A DNA stretch of 64,000 bases, taken from NCBI GenBank assembly GCA_033060915.1, contig CM065390.1, positions 24,026,001-24,090,000 on the forward strand. The letters run 5' to 3'. Below, in pieces: positions 25,637 through 34,382 of the stretch. The stretch's first letter is position 1. The number at the start of each line of letters is the position of its first letter. The stretch is from Euryodendron excelsum. Lineage: Eukaryota; Streptophyta; Magnoliopsida; Ericales; Pentaphylacaceae. The translations under genes and the position numbers were made by a program. The notes under the pieces were generated by a model. It made no database searches. It had not been told where the DNA came from and saw only the letters and a program-made list of their open reading frames with translations.

Positions 25637-25727
25637 CTGAACTGGGATGTTCTCTTTTTCAGGAAGGGCAGGTCATGGAGCTCACCAATCTCCAGAAAAT
25701 GGTGCTTACGAGGGGAATCAAGATTAG
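3188..25727 (+). CDS. AT-hook motif nuclear-localized (AHL) protein, PPC/DUF296 domain, 6 exons
   Basis: Exons 3188-3608, 6166-6218, 11394-11525, 24718-24870, 25262-25556 and 25663-25727 join in frame with GT-AG borders to give 372 aa, stop TAG at 25725-25727. Exon 1 encodes a His/Gln/Pro-rich N terminus (residues 13-31), one AT-hook RGRPRKYG (80-87, the extended type II form), then a Ser-rich basic linker. Exons 2-5 encode the PPC domain from [12 protein letters not shown] (about 141) through [11 protein letters not shown] to VIVGTFL. AHL proteins bind the minor groove of AT-rich DNA, form oligomers through the PPC domain and regulate growth and development in the nucleus. The RGRPRKY hook and the GRFD/EILSLSGS form of the PPC fit clade B; with only one hook visible this is probably a type III member. 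Intron 1 is 2.6 kb, intron 2 5.2 kb and intron 3 13.2 kb, the last two loaded with transposons. Reading into intron 1 instead gives only GGSL and a stop. Confidence 0.93.
4299..4430 (+). repeat. Partial copy of the GTTTCGG hAT-type MITE family
   Basis: AHL intron 1 contains the right-hand portion of the family seen complete at 50985, 53023 and 57034: a GTTTCGGTTGTTTCAATGG word followed by AAATTTTGTTCGTTG. The left terminus and a target duplication could not be recognised, so it is either truncated or decayed. The rest of intron 1 (3609-6165) shows nothing else clear. Confidence 0.5.
7271..7938 (+). mobile_element. hAT-type MITE, copy 1, in AHL intron 2
   Basis: A 668-bp element flanked by a perfect 8-bp target duplication GTTGTTAC (7263-7270 and 7939-7946). 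Its termini are imperfect inverted repeats: CTTGGAAGCACGGACA on the left, and on the right the complement of CTAAGAAGCATGGACA. Both ends are packed with short GTGTCC/GGACAC and CGACACG words; the centre is AT-rich with no transposase frame. The 8-bp duplication and terminal repeats place it in the hAT superfamily as a non-autonomous element. Confidence 0.85.
8563..8611. repeat. Poly(T)15-poly(G)34 tract
   Basis: Fifteen T are followed directly by 34 G in AHL intron 2, just after a TTC microsatellite (about 8519-8540). A G run of this length could form a G-quadruplex, but homopolymers of this kind are also a known sequencing and assembly error. Similar tracts occur at 48885 and, complemented, at 54883. 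Confidence 0.85.
10061..10464 (-). mobile_element. hAT-type MITE, copy 2, in AHL intron 2
   Basis: A 404-bp relative of the element at 7271, in the opposite orientation. A perfect 8-bp duplication GTCCCAAC flanks it (10053-10060 and 10465-10472). The left end CTAAGAAGCATGGATAC matches the right end of copy 1 read on the other strand, including the downstream word ACACGGCAATTTT; the right end is the complement of CTAGAAAACTCGGACAC. The centre differs from copy 1 and has no coding potential. Confidence 0.85.
11952..15854. mobile_element. Large foldback (inverted-repeat) insertion in AHL intron 3
   Basis: The first half (from TGTAACACACC at 11952) and the second half (ending GGGATGTTACG at 15854) are reverse complements over roughly 1.3 kb each, meeting near 14550. 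Matching landmarks include: the AATGGCCTTTCC/CGGCCGA block (12130-12145 against 15635-15655); TTTTGCCGAAATAAAAAAG against its complement near 15570-15590; GGAACTAATTAGTACATG (13880) against 15175; and TTTAATATTTTGAGTTA (14360) against 14725. Flanks GGTCC (11947-11951) and GATCC (15855-15859) agree at 4 of 5 positions, so the whole palindrome looks like one insertion. Near the centre, GGTCCGGAAAAATCCGGGACG resembles the 3' end of some Ty3/gypsy LTRs, so the arms may be two LTR-derived copies tail to tail. No coding frame is seen. Confidence 0.8.
12350..13617 (+). mobile_element. Solo LTR nested in the left arm of the foldback element
   Basis: This 1268-bp block interrupts the left arm exactly where the right arm is continuous. 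It starts TGTTGAGG and ends CTTAACA, the canonical TG...CA ends with short inverted termini, and is flanked by TGGTG (12345-12349) and TGATG (13618-13622), 4 of 5 identical. There is no internal coding region and no second LTR, so it is a solo LTR left by recombination. It must be younger than the foldback insertion. Confidence 0.8.
15855..18129. other. AHL intron 3 sequence without a recognised element
   Basis: Ordinary AT-rich intron sequence. A short frame at 17296-17532 (about 78 codons) is followed by no recognisable domain; it could belong to the LINE remnant just downstream, but nothing supports that. No splice-compatible AHL exon is seen here. Confidence 0.4.
18130..18480 (+). pseudogene. 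LINE (non-LTR retrotransposon) 3' remnant, zf-RVT region
   Basis: Conceptual translation around 18130-18330 reads as a zf-RVT-like segment: a hydrophobic [14 protein letters not shown] stretch, then [19 protein letters not shown] with the Cys-x2-Cys and His-x-Cys pattern. This is the zinc-binding region after the reverse transcriptase in plant LINEs. A stop and a frame change follow; the continuation around 18415-18460 ([10 protein letters not shown]) fits the family's downstream sequence. No reverse transcriptase precedes it, so only a fragment remains. It lies in AHL intron 3. Confidence 0.6.
18879..19077 (-). repeat. Copia 3' LTR
   Basis: 199 bp, the left-hand copy on the plus strand. On the element's own strand it begins TGTTAAAATG and ends CACTTCAACT; the final T replaces the usual A in both LTRs. 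Confidence 0.9.
19133..22331 (-). pseudogene. Copia pol remnant: protease, integrase, reverse transcriptase, RNase H
   Basis: Read on the minus strand in several broken frames. Protease: [13 protein letters not shown] around 22210-22250, the aspartic D-S-G motif. Integrase: zinc-binding WHFRLGH ... CKTC near 21770-21870, then a core fragment with [18 protein letters not shown] around 21270-21330. Reverse transcriptase: [12 protein letters not shown] around 20015-20050, preceded by [12 protein letters not shown]. RNase [19 protein letters not shown] near 19510-19560, and [14 protein letters not shown] near 19280-19330, ending in the usual DIFTKPL. Stop codons and frame changes separate the domains, so no polyprotein can be made. 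Confidence 0.9.
22450..23333 (-). pseudogene. Copia gag remnant
   Basis: The probable original start is the ATG at 23333-23331, but an in-frame TAA follows 13 codons later ([13 protein letters not shown]). The longest surviving frame, 23282-22884, carries the copia gag fold with [17 protein letters not shown] and [10 protein letters not shown]. It ends at a TGA where relatives have a sense codon; the frame then continues with [11 protein letters not shown] and a Gly/Ser/Arg-rich tail. At least two nonsense changes inactivate it. Confidence 0.8.
23938..24136 (-). repeat. Copia 5' LTR with adjacent primer-binding site
   Basis: 199 bp; on the element strand it begins TGTTAAAGTG and ends CACTTTAACT. 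The primer-binding site lies at about 23926-23937, complementary to the 3' end of initiator tRNA-Met apart from one mismatch. Confidence 0.9.
24951..25021. repeat. Compound (GT)n(GA)n microsatellite, AHL intron 4
   Basis: About 22 GT units followed by about 13 GA units, 81 bp after the exon 4 donor site. A second tract with the same arrangement lies 570 bp downstream in intron 5. Confidence 0.95.
25589..25636. repeat. Compound (GT)n(GA)n microsatellite, AHL intron 5
   Basis: About 12 GT units followed by about 12 GA units fill nearly half of the 106-bp intron between exons 5 and 6. Because the intron is so short, length changes here could influence splicing. Confidence 0.95.
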
Positions 25728-26924
25728 AAAATTGGTATCACAGGTCCTTTCCTGGGAGCTGGTAGATGTACAAACTCTGCACTCTGTGGAGAATATTTTG
25801 ATACTTGTATAGGTTAGTGAACAGTTTTTCGCTTCTCAGTGTCTGATGCTGTTTTTACATGCACCGTATATTAGCAATGATAGGCCGGACCAATACCTCT
25901 TGGTTTGCTGTGAATTCTCTTATCCCATTGCATTTACCATGTTCATATATGAGAGTTTGCTAGTGCATGTTTGTATATAATTGTAGCTAGTGGATTTTGA
26001 TTTGGAAGTAATTGGGATTTGAGAGACTATGTGACTCCATGGTTGAATTGACTGGCTCAAGGTAAATGAGATTCTTATCGTAGCGTGGAACGGTCTGATG
26101 AGCTATGCTGGGATATTTTATTTTATATTTTTTAGTATATGGCAAAAATTGATTACAATATCACGTTAGTTAGCATATATTTCTGGGTTCATGAAACGAT
26201 GAGGAACCTATGTTGTTAACCATGACCATTGCATAGGTCAGCTGTCAGCTCAACTCAATAAGCCTTTGTCCCATTTTTTAGGGTCGGCTGCACGGATTTA
26301 TTTTCTCCAACTGATATTATTTGAAGTCGTATATATTTAAATGTATGTATACTGCAAATATAAGCATCCTATGGATGGTTTCCCTTTAATATTGTGTTAA
26401 TTTGTAATTAGATGACTTTGATGTGTAAAGCCCCGTTTGAATTAGCTTTTTTACCAGTTTTTGTAATTAGATTTTTTCTTTCTATTTTTTGTAACTAAAA
26501 TTTAATTTCTTATCCTTCATGGGCTTTTAGTTTAGGCTTTTGATTTTTTTTTTTTTTATTGAAAAAGAAAAAATTAGCTAAACGTTGGGAAAGAATAGTA
26601 TATTCATTATGGTGAGGTCAAGGGCACATATGCTTGACCGATAAAAAGTAGCTCAATCAAACAATAGACCCTCATATATGTTTGTTTTCTGTTGGTTGGG
26701 CAATATGTGTTCCGGTTCTATGGGAATTGCTCCCTTTCCAGATTCACACCCTTAATGGAAAAATGTGTGCAAAATGCTAGTCCTAGAGCATGTCTTATTA
26801 TTTATTTTTTAAATCTACTCATGGTCACTTTTTATGGATACATTATTATTATTATTAACTTTGCAAAATGTTATTCCACTTCAAAATGGTTTCTTATTAT
26901 TATTGTTATTATTTTGTGGATCCA

Positions 26925-26960
<36 letters not shown>

Positions 26961-28734
26961 CAACTTGCCATGTTATTCCAGTTTAAAGTTGTTTCTCCAA
27001 ACCCTCTTGCCTATTATAAAAAGCTCATTGTTCCAACTTCCAACAACTAAATATATTTAAACTTCTGATTTGGAATCAATGGAATATTAGGATGGACAAA
27101 TCAGATGATTGAAACTAGTACTGGGTGAAAGGTAATGGATGACCTGGGAAGTGCGCAATAGCCCGAGCTGGATCAAAATCTAACGATCTGTTTGGTAACC
27201 TCTTTGTTTTCTATTTTAAAACTGAAAATAAAAGCATATGTGGTAACATTCTTCAAATGTTAAATTTTTTAAAATCTGAAAATAATTTTCAAAATTTTGA
27301 AAAAAGGGAATACACATTTACAATGCCCTGAGTTGGCTCAAACCCTAAGATAATAAGTTTTAACCTTCACTCTCAAAAAAAAAAAAAAACACCTTAGGTT
27401 TGGGCGTGTGCTATTACTCTGATGAATTTTAATATATATATATATATATATCCTTGATGATTGAAATGATATACAGCTTTCATATTCAACAAAATTCTCT
27501 CTTACTTAACCAAGACTAAAATAAAATCATACCAAAGTTCTCTTTCATGCTTCCAATTAGAGTTTTTTACCGTTATATTTGGATGTTGGATTTATGAAAA
27601 ATAAAATTAAAAAAAACGAAGTGAAAGAAACTAAATTTATTTATTTCTTTTGCTGGTTGAGTTAAGAAATGAGAAGAAAATGAATAAATATTTATCAAAG
27701 AAATTCATTTATTTTTTTTGGTAACCCATAAAAAAATAAATATGTATAGGTAATTTTATTTTCTATCTCTTAACAAATAGAAGATCCAAATATAGCATGA
27801 AAAGTCAAAACCAGCTCCTTTGTTTATTATGAATAAGACCGCCTAGTATAATTCCTCATACTTCCACATATAAATGTAAAGGCAAGTTGAAGAGTTTCGC
27901 TAATGAATTTCCTTTTAATGTCTCCGAAGTAAGTATAAGCATTAGTACCATTTGTTAGTTTTCTTTTGGGCAAATACCTAAATCTCATGAAAAATAAACT
28001 GTTTAGTTAGCTTAAAAATTGTATCAAAATTATTTAACTTGAAGAAACAAACTCTATTACCATTGCATTTTAATTCTCCTCTAATCAAAAACAAAAAGAC
28101 AATCTGTCACTATAAAATCTAAATAGACTCAAATGTATGCTTTTTTTTATATTTTTTGAATTAGTAACACCGTAATAGAGCAACCTTAACCTGCACTAAT
28201 AGTCCAACGATGTGGAGTTGGCATATCTTAATTTCAACTTTTGTTTGTGTCTTCTAAATTTAACAAATAACTGTGATTTGTAATTGTAAATATTTGGGTT
28301 TATACTGCAGGTGGGTATAATCTGCCTCAAACGTGATTTAAAGGAGAGAGAAAAAAAACAAAATAAAAAAAGAGCAACCTTGCCCAATACCCAGTTGGTT
28401 GATATTGATAAAAATAAGGGTCGAGACTTGAGAGTCTTAAAACAAATTATTCAATGCTCACTTACTCTCACATATGGTAAGTTACTCACCAATTAAATGA
28501 GAAATTGAACACGTTTAGCAGAGATCTAAAAATTTGTGAGAGATAAAATAAGAAACACATAGTGCTCCAAATGTATTGAATAAATTATTCAATATATTTA
28601 GAGTTTTACATGTACTTATTCTTAAACTCATATAACGAATTCATTATTATTTGACTAATGAAACAATAATGATGCAATATTCCAAAAGTAAATATGTAAT
28701 TTGTCCTTTCACAGCCAAAAATAGAAAGTTAGAA
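25728..28734. other. AHL 3' UTR and gene-free spacer
   Basis: AHL 3' UTR followed by AT-rich spacer. It includes a second copy of the dispersed repeat of 1801 (about 26250-26330), an ATT microsatellite (about 26930-26960) and an AT tract (27433-27451). Short frames here have no recognisable product. Confidence 0.6.
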
Positions 28735-28778
28735 ACACCCGCGTCCCGAAAATAGAAATTCTCTTTCCTACTCGACTC

Positions 28779-28862
28779 CACGTGTCAAAATTCCAATAGC
28801 TTTTCAGTGCGCAAAAGACAATGCCACTCCGGAATAGTACGTCCACCAGGTGTCACCACGTG
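28779..28862. promoter_or_regulatory. Pair of G-boxes in an isolated GC-richer patch
   Basis: Two palindromic CACGTG hexamers (28779-28784 and 28857-28862), the usual binding core of bHLH and bZIP factors, lie 78 bp apart, with a GGTGTCACC word between them. The surrounding 28735-28960 is noticeably less AT-rich than its neighbours. No gene start could be found nearby, so function is unproven. Confidence 0.35.
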
Positions 28863-29082
28863 CTAATTGTTGTCACACCGCATCTGAATAGGGATTACAC
28901 AACATCGACGGCCCACACTACGCTGGACCACCGCAACTGTTACTCCACAACACATGTTAGTAAGCTCTCGGATCAACTCAAAGTCTCAAACTAATCACAT
29001 GTGGAAGGATGTCTTTGAACTTCAACAAAACGAAAATCTAGATCCAACAAAATTAAATTGAGAAAATATTGATTTTGATTGC

Positions 29083-29320
29083 ATATTTAATACGATATAA
29101 TAATTGTTTTAGAGGAAATAAATGCATGTAGCCATAATTAAAATAACGGATTTTTTTCTTTTTATTTTAGTTGCATTAGTGAAAAATATTTAATACGATA
29201 TGATAATGTATTAGAGGAAATAAAGTCATGTAGCCATAATTAAAATAACGGATTTTTTTTTATATTTTGGTTGCATTAGTGGAAATAAATTAATGTAGTG
29301 ACAATTAAAATAACATAATA
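29083..29320. repeat. Short tandem duplication, about 103-bp unit
   Basis: Two nearly identical units (TTTAATACGATA ... CATGTAGCCATAATTAAAATAACGG) start about 103 bp apart, followed by a third, shortened and diverged unit with GGAAATAAATTAATGTAG. Confidence 0.75.
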
Positions 29321-29685
29321 TTTTTTCTTTTTTCTTCTCTGTTTTTTCAGGTTAACACTATGCAACTGACTAGCTCTCTCCTTACTTATAACCACACAGC
29401 AAGAGACTTTGTCAATATCTAATTAATTTAACTTTTTATACCTCTAAAAATTATTTGACATTTAAAATTTTTTAATTAGGTAAAATTGATATTCAAAACA
29501 AATATTATAAATATGACACATATTTGTAATTTTTACTTTTGCTATTGAAAATTGTAGTTATAAAAATAAGAAAAAAACTTACATTTATGTCCATATATTT
29601 AAGCCATCATGAAAAACGTTCACAAACTCTATTACATTTTTTTGGAACAATAATTGATAAATATTTATTTTATATTAATAGGTTA

Positions 29686-30211
29686 TGTAAGGAGGATTTT
29701 TAGAAAGGTCTGATTCAATATACAAACCAAATGAATGAGTACGAATAATCTATAAGAGAAGAAGATAATGAGAATACGTCAACTCTCTTTAAACCGATGA
29801 CACTCTGAAAATTAAGTTAGACAAGCTTAACCCCAATGAATTGAAAGAAAGAAATCTATTCTACTTCTCATTAGTGCGTACTTTGCTTCTTAATAATATA
29901 ATATATTTATAGGCTTTGAAAACCCCACTCCTTCTAAAAATAGTATTTCCTCTCCTTCTAGGAGTAGCTCTCTCTTGGATTAGTTTATGAGTAGATTGTA
30001 CTTATCTTTCCTTTATCAATTTGGAGTTCTTTATTTACTGAACTTACTTTCATACAGATCGACTATACTTTAGTAGATGTTGAGTTTTGCCAACCTCAGG
30101 TCGGCATCATCATTCTTGGCAGACTTATTCTGAGCCTCTTCTTTGGGAGGTCGGCACCATCATTTAGTGGGCCAACCCTAAACTAGAGAATCCAAAATCT
30201 TTTATTCCATA
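29686..30211 (-). repeat. Left LTR (3') of the 1.8-kb element
   Basis: Direct-repeat partner of 30938-31460, with clear divergence between the two. It contains GGTCGGCATCATCATTC and CTTCTTTGGGAGGTCGG words. Confidence 0.8.
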
Positions 30212-30937
30212 ATCACCCCCAGCCTTTGCGCCCTATTTGCCTGAACTTGGGCAACAAGGAATGTATTATGCTGATGATGACAATTTTTTAACTTTGACCT
30301 TCTTTGGCTGACCTACCAAACTTAGGCAGGACCTAACTCTCTACTTGATTTTTAGATTTGGTCATTCTTGTACCGATTTGCCAAACTTAAGCAGGACCAA
30401 ACTCTTCGCTAGGTTTTAACTTTAACCTTCATTAGCTGACCTTCATTCCAATTTGATTACTTGCAGGGTTCTTCGATTAGCATCACTTCTTTCATTGACC
30501 CAACACTTCACCAAATTTTTATGAAAACTTCCAAGACTTATGAGATGATCTTTTCATATCATTCTATCATGCTCTTCTATTCTTCATTCCTTCTTAACAA
30601 GTCTCAACATATAACTAGTATAATGTGTATCAATTGTCAAGCTTCAAGTCATTTAAGAGTAAAACAAATCTACACACTTAATTAGGGTCATTAGACAACT
30701 TAACACATAATTTTGTGATCATCAAAATCAAGGCATGGAGTCAACAATTCGTATCTCCGATCTAATTAGGTGACCTCCTAGAGTTTATATTGAATCATTG
30801 TGACGACTTAACAAATAAGTATCGTCATGACTACGAACATCATGGATGTCTTCAATCTCTATCCTGGTGGGCTGGACTCCTTCACTGAGAAAGCTGGTAC
30901 TCATTGTTGTGTAAACTTTCCCACAGATGACGCCAAT

Positions 30938-31460
30938 TGTAAGGGAGATTTTTAGAAAGGCCTGATTCAATATATGAACTAAATTGATGAACACGAACAA
31001 TTTACAAGAGAAGAAGACAATGAGAATGCGTCGACCCTCTTTAAGCCGATGGCACTCCAAAAATTAAGTCAGACAAACTTAACCTCAATGAATTAAAAGA
31101 AAGAAATCTATTCTAGCTTTCAGTTGTGCGTACCTTACTTCTTAATGGTATGATGTATTTATAGGCTTCAGAAGCTCCACTCTTTCTAGGAATGGTATTC
31201 TCTTTCATTTTAGGAGTAACTCTTTCTTGGGTCAATTTATAAGTAGATTGTACTTATTTTTCCTCTAATCAATTTGAAGTTCTTTATTTACTGGGCTTGC
31301 TTTCATGCAGGTCAACTGTACTCTAGCATATGTTGGGTTTTCATGACCTCAGGTCGGCACCATCAGTTTTAGGAGGCTTATTTTGAACCTCTTCTTTGGG
31401 AGGTCAGCACCATCATTTAGTGGGTCCTGATCTAGAGAATCTGAAATCTTTTATCCCACA
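30938..31460 (-). repeat. Right LTR (5') of the 1.8-kb element
   Basis: Begins TGTAAGGGAG on the plus strand and ends ATCCCACA. It is the 5' LTR by the position of the primer-binding-like sequence. Confidence 0.8.
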
Positions 31461-32383
31461 AATTAGTAGTGAACAATGGCAACGGCTTTATTTTAAATAA
31501 AATTTTTATATTATTACGGTTTACTGCTACTACATTTATAATTGAACTGAACTATAATTAGTTTTAGGTAAATATAACACAATTATTGTATATCTTTTGT
31601 AAAAAATAAGATGACAGTAGTTTAAAGAAAAAAAATAGTGGTAGAATAACACTCTAGCTTTTACATAATGTTTATGTATAATTTTTCTCTTGCATGTATT
31701 TGACTGTTCCTATTAATTAAAAAAACTTAAATTTGAGTGACAACTACTGATGGAACCATGCTTAGAGTATGGGGGTTATGCCCCTTTGACAAAATTTTAC
31801 TTATGCCTTATTAATTTTGAGTATTTATGAAAAAAGAGTATATATTAGTCCTCCAAAATTTTAAAAAAATTTCTTTTGACCTTTCAAAATTCAAAATTTT
31901 GTTATCTTAGCCCCAACAAAATTCAAGATATTTTAGCTTTCTGTTCAAAAAATTCAAGAATTTTAATATCTACCCAACACCTTGATCTTTTAAAATTCAA
32001 GATTTTTTTTTTCTTAACCCATTAGCATAATTCAAAAGTTTTTACCTGGGTCTTTCAAGACTCCGTCAATAAAATTTGTGGTTCCGTGCCCCGGTGACAA
32101 TATTTGATAACTTGGTGCTAACGTACTACTAAAAAAATATTGGTGACAATATTTGATAACTTGGTGATAACTTCGCCCTCGTGCTTAGTTTCCCTTAGCA
32201 AAATTTTATGGCTCTGCCATTGATATTGCGCGCGAGGTGATGGTGATGGAGCTCAGCTGATCTTCGTTCCCTTTCATTTTCTCTCTCCACCTCTCTTTCC
32301 TTTGTCTTTTTCTCTCATCATTTGGGTGGTGGTCAGTAGAGAATGTTGATGGTTAAGTGCTGAAACGTTATATATGGTGAATA

Positions 32384-32423
<40 letters not shown>

Positions 32424-34382
32424 CGGTGGTTGGTAGAGAAAAATGGTGGGCGGTGATGCTGTAGAGTGGATAAGAGAGAGGAGAAAGAGAGAGCAATTTT
32501 CTCTGAGAGAGGGGAAATTATGAGAGGAGTAGAGACAGATTTAGATTTTTTTTTCTTGAGACAGCATAGTGCAAATATGAAAGAATTTAAAATCAGAAGT
32601 TATATACTATTTAATATTTTCAAAAATATTTTTTAAAATTAAGAATAATATATTAAATAATGTGATAAATAGTCCATTTAACAATTAAAATTATTTACTT
32701 TCGTACCGCACAAATCCCTTTATTGCAAATTTAGAGTTTATTTTAACTTATTTTTCTTTATGCTTGCCTTTTTAAAACAATAATTATTATCACTACATAT
32801 TTAAGCATTAGAACTTTTTACCTTTTTCTATACAAAAAAAAAACTTTTTAACTTTAAAAAAAATTGTTGTCAATATTAAATGGTGTACAAAACTATTACA
32901 AAGTAAAAACCTGTACCAGTTTATATGTGAAAAGTGAAATCTATATCTAGTAAATTAGTACATTTGAAGGGTTTCTATTTTACTACAAAATTTTAGACTT
33001 GTTAATTTTTTTAAATGAAAACGAAAGCAAACTTAAAAACCTTATTAACAGTAACAGAGACCCGTACATTTTCAAGAATACGGAATAAATTTCTTTTATT
33101 TTAATAAATTCTATGTATTTTTATAAATAAAAAACATTAACATCAGCTGCACCAGTTAACTCAACTGACATGGTATGAACAGCTGAGATCGGTCTAATAG
33201 GCACGGCTTGATGCTAGCCGTGCTATCTTACAAATAATTAAATCGTAATGAAATCACATGGGTGTGATATGGACGGTCATAAGTTTTTCATATGATAGCT
33301 TTTCATTTTAGTCCAACGGTGACGAGAGTATGGAGAACGTACACGTGAGAAGGTTGTGGGAAAACACTTTGTCCACTCTACACCAGCGGTGGTAAACGAA
33401 ATACTTCTGGTAGGTAGTTGACAAAATGACCATGAAAATGTGGCTCTGCATAGATGTTTGTTTCCTCTTGCAGTATATGTACTTATACACTATACATACA
33501 TATCCCATATATATATATATATATATATCAGTATCTGCAGGACTGCGACCTTATATAGCACGAGAAAAATATATTTGTACAAATCTCTTTCACAGGACAG
33601 AATCTGCAGGCTCTTGGTGATTTTCTCTCTAAGATATTGGTGGTGTACTTGTAGTTTAGTAATGGGTTTGGCTTTTATTGGCTCGGGGTACGACTGCGAG
33701 GCTAGTTGAGGATATTTTAGCGTCAAGCGGCTGGGTTTTTTTTGCAATTAGGGGCTGTTTTGGGGTTCTTGTAAGAATTGAAAATTATATAGAGGCGGTG
33801 GCGGTGGCGGTTGATGCTTTCTATGATTCCTGGAATAGTAATCATTGTTAAGCAACATTAAGAAGTGAATGTGGAGAGGGACTACAAGGCTCAATTGAAG
33901 GAGATTTTGCCTCTGCAGATTGTGTGTTGTTTCGGACCACCCTTTTTCTTTCAGCTGTATTTCAGGTCTCTCTCTGGTAAAGATTAGTTTGTTTTATCAC
34001 TTCTTGTCGTTAATTTCTTTTGTTTCCCTAAATACATAAGAGTTGTAGAAATCACAAGTTTTCTTCGGTTTGGTTTTTGTCCACAAGCATAGAACAATTC
34101 ATAGCTATAATAGAAGATAATATACAAGAAGTATTGAACGGTGACCTATCACTTTGATAAAGCAAAAAGACTGCAAGTTTGGAGGTTTTGGGCAGATGGG
34201 TATGTTGGATCTTGAGGTGTATAGGTATACCAGATCTAGAAATAAAACAGATCGGTTTTAATATTTTTTTATTGAGTCTATATTGGTATTATGAAGATTC
34301 TAGGTATAGATGACAAGAATTCGAATTTGGGTGTTTCTGGGTTCTAGTTCAAGGAATGTTTTCGGCTATCTTCAATTAATCG
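31461..34382. other. Spacer and 5' flank of the EIN4-like gene
   Basis: Gene-free, AT-rich. About 31747-32222 has weak inverted ends (GATGGAACCATG against TATGGCTCTGCCATTG) and may be a decayed MITE. A compound AT/AG microsatellite lies at 32384-32423 and an AT tract at about 33508-33530. The EIN4-like promoter and leader must lie in the last kilobase; CT-rich leader-like sequence occurs near 33960. Confidence 0.5.

Larger units (their letters stand above)
29686..31460 (-). mobile_element. Non-autonomous LTR retrotransposon, about 1.8 kb
   Basis: Direct repeats 29686-30211 (526 bp) and 30938-31460 (523 bp) enclose only 726 bp. On the minus strand the LTR begins TGTGGGATAAAAG (right copy) and ends TCTCCCTTACA. 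Immediately inside the right LTR the minus strand reads TTGGCGTCATCTGTGGGAA, which resembles the primer-binding region of some plant Ty3/gypsy elements. A purine-rich AAAGGCTGGGGGTGA precedes the left LTR on the same strand. Flanks GGTTA and AATTA share only TTA. The inside encodes no recognisable gag or pol, so it would depend on another element. Part of the inside (about 30435-30735) matches the solo LTR at 41844 in opposite orientation. Confidence 0.8.

Noticed and set aside
26692..27060. 122-codon plus-strand frame with poly-Ile stretches
   Set aside because: It comes from the ATT microsatellite; no domain, no splice context, and it lies in spacer.
31747..32222. Complete hAT element before the EIN4-like gene
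   Set aside because: The ends are only weakly inverted and no 8-bp duplication could be found, so it is mentioned only as a possible decayed element.
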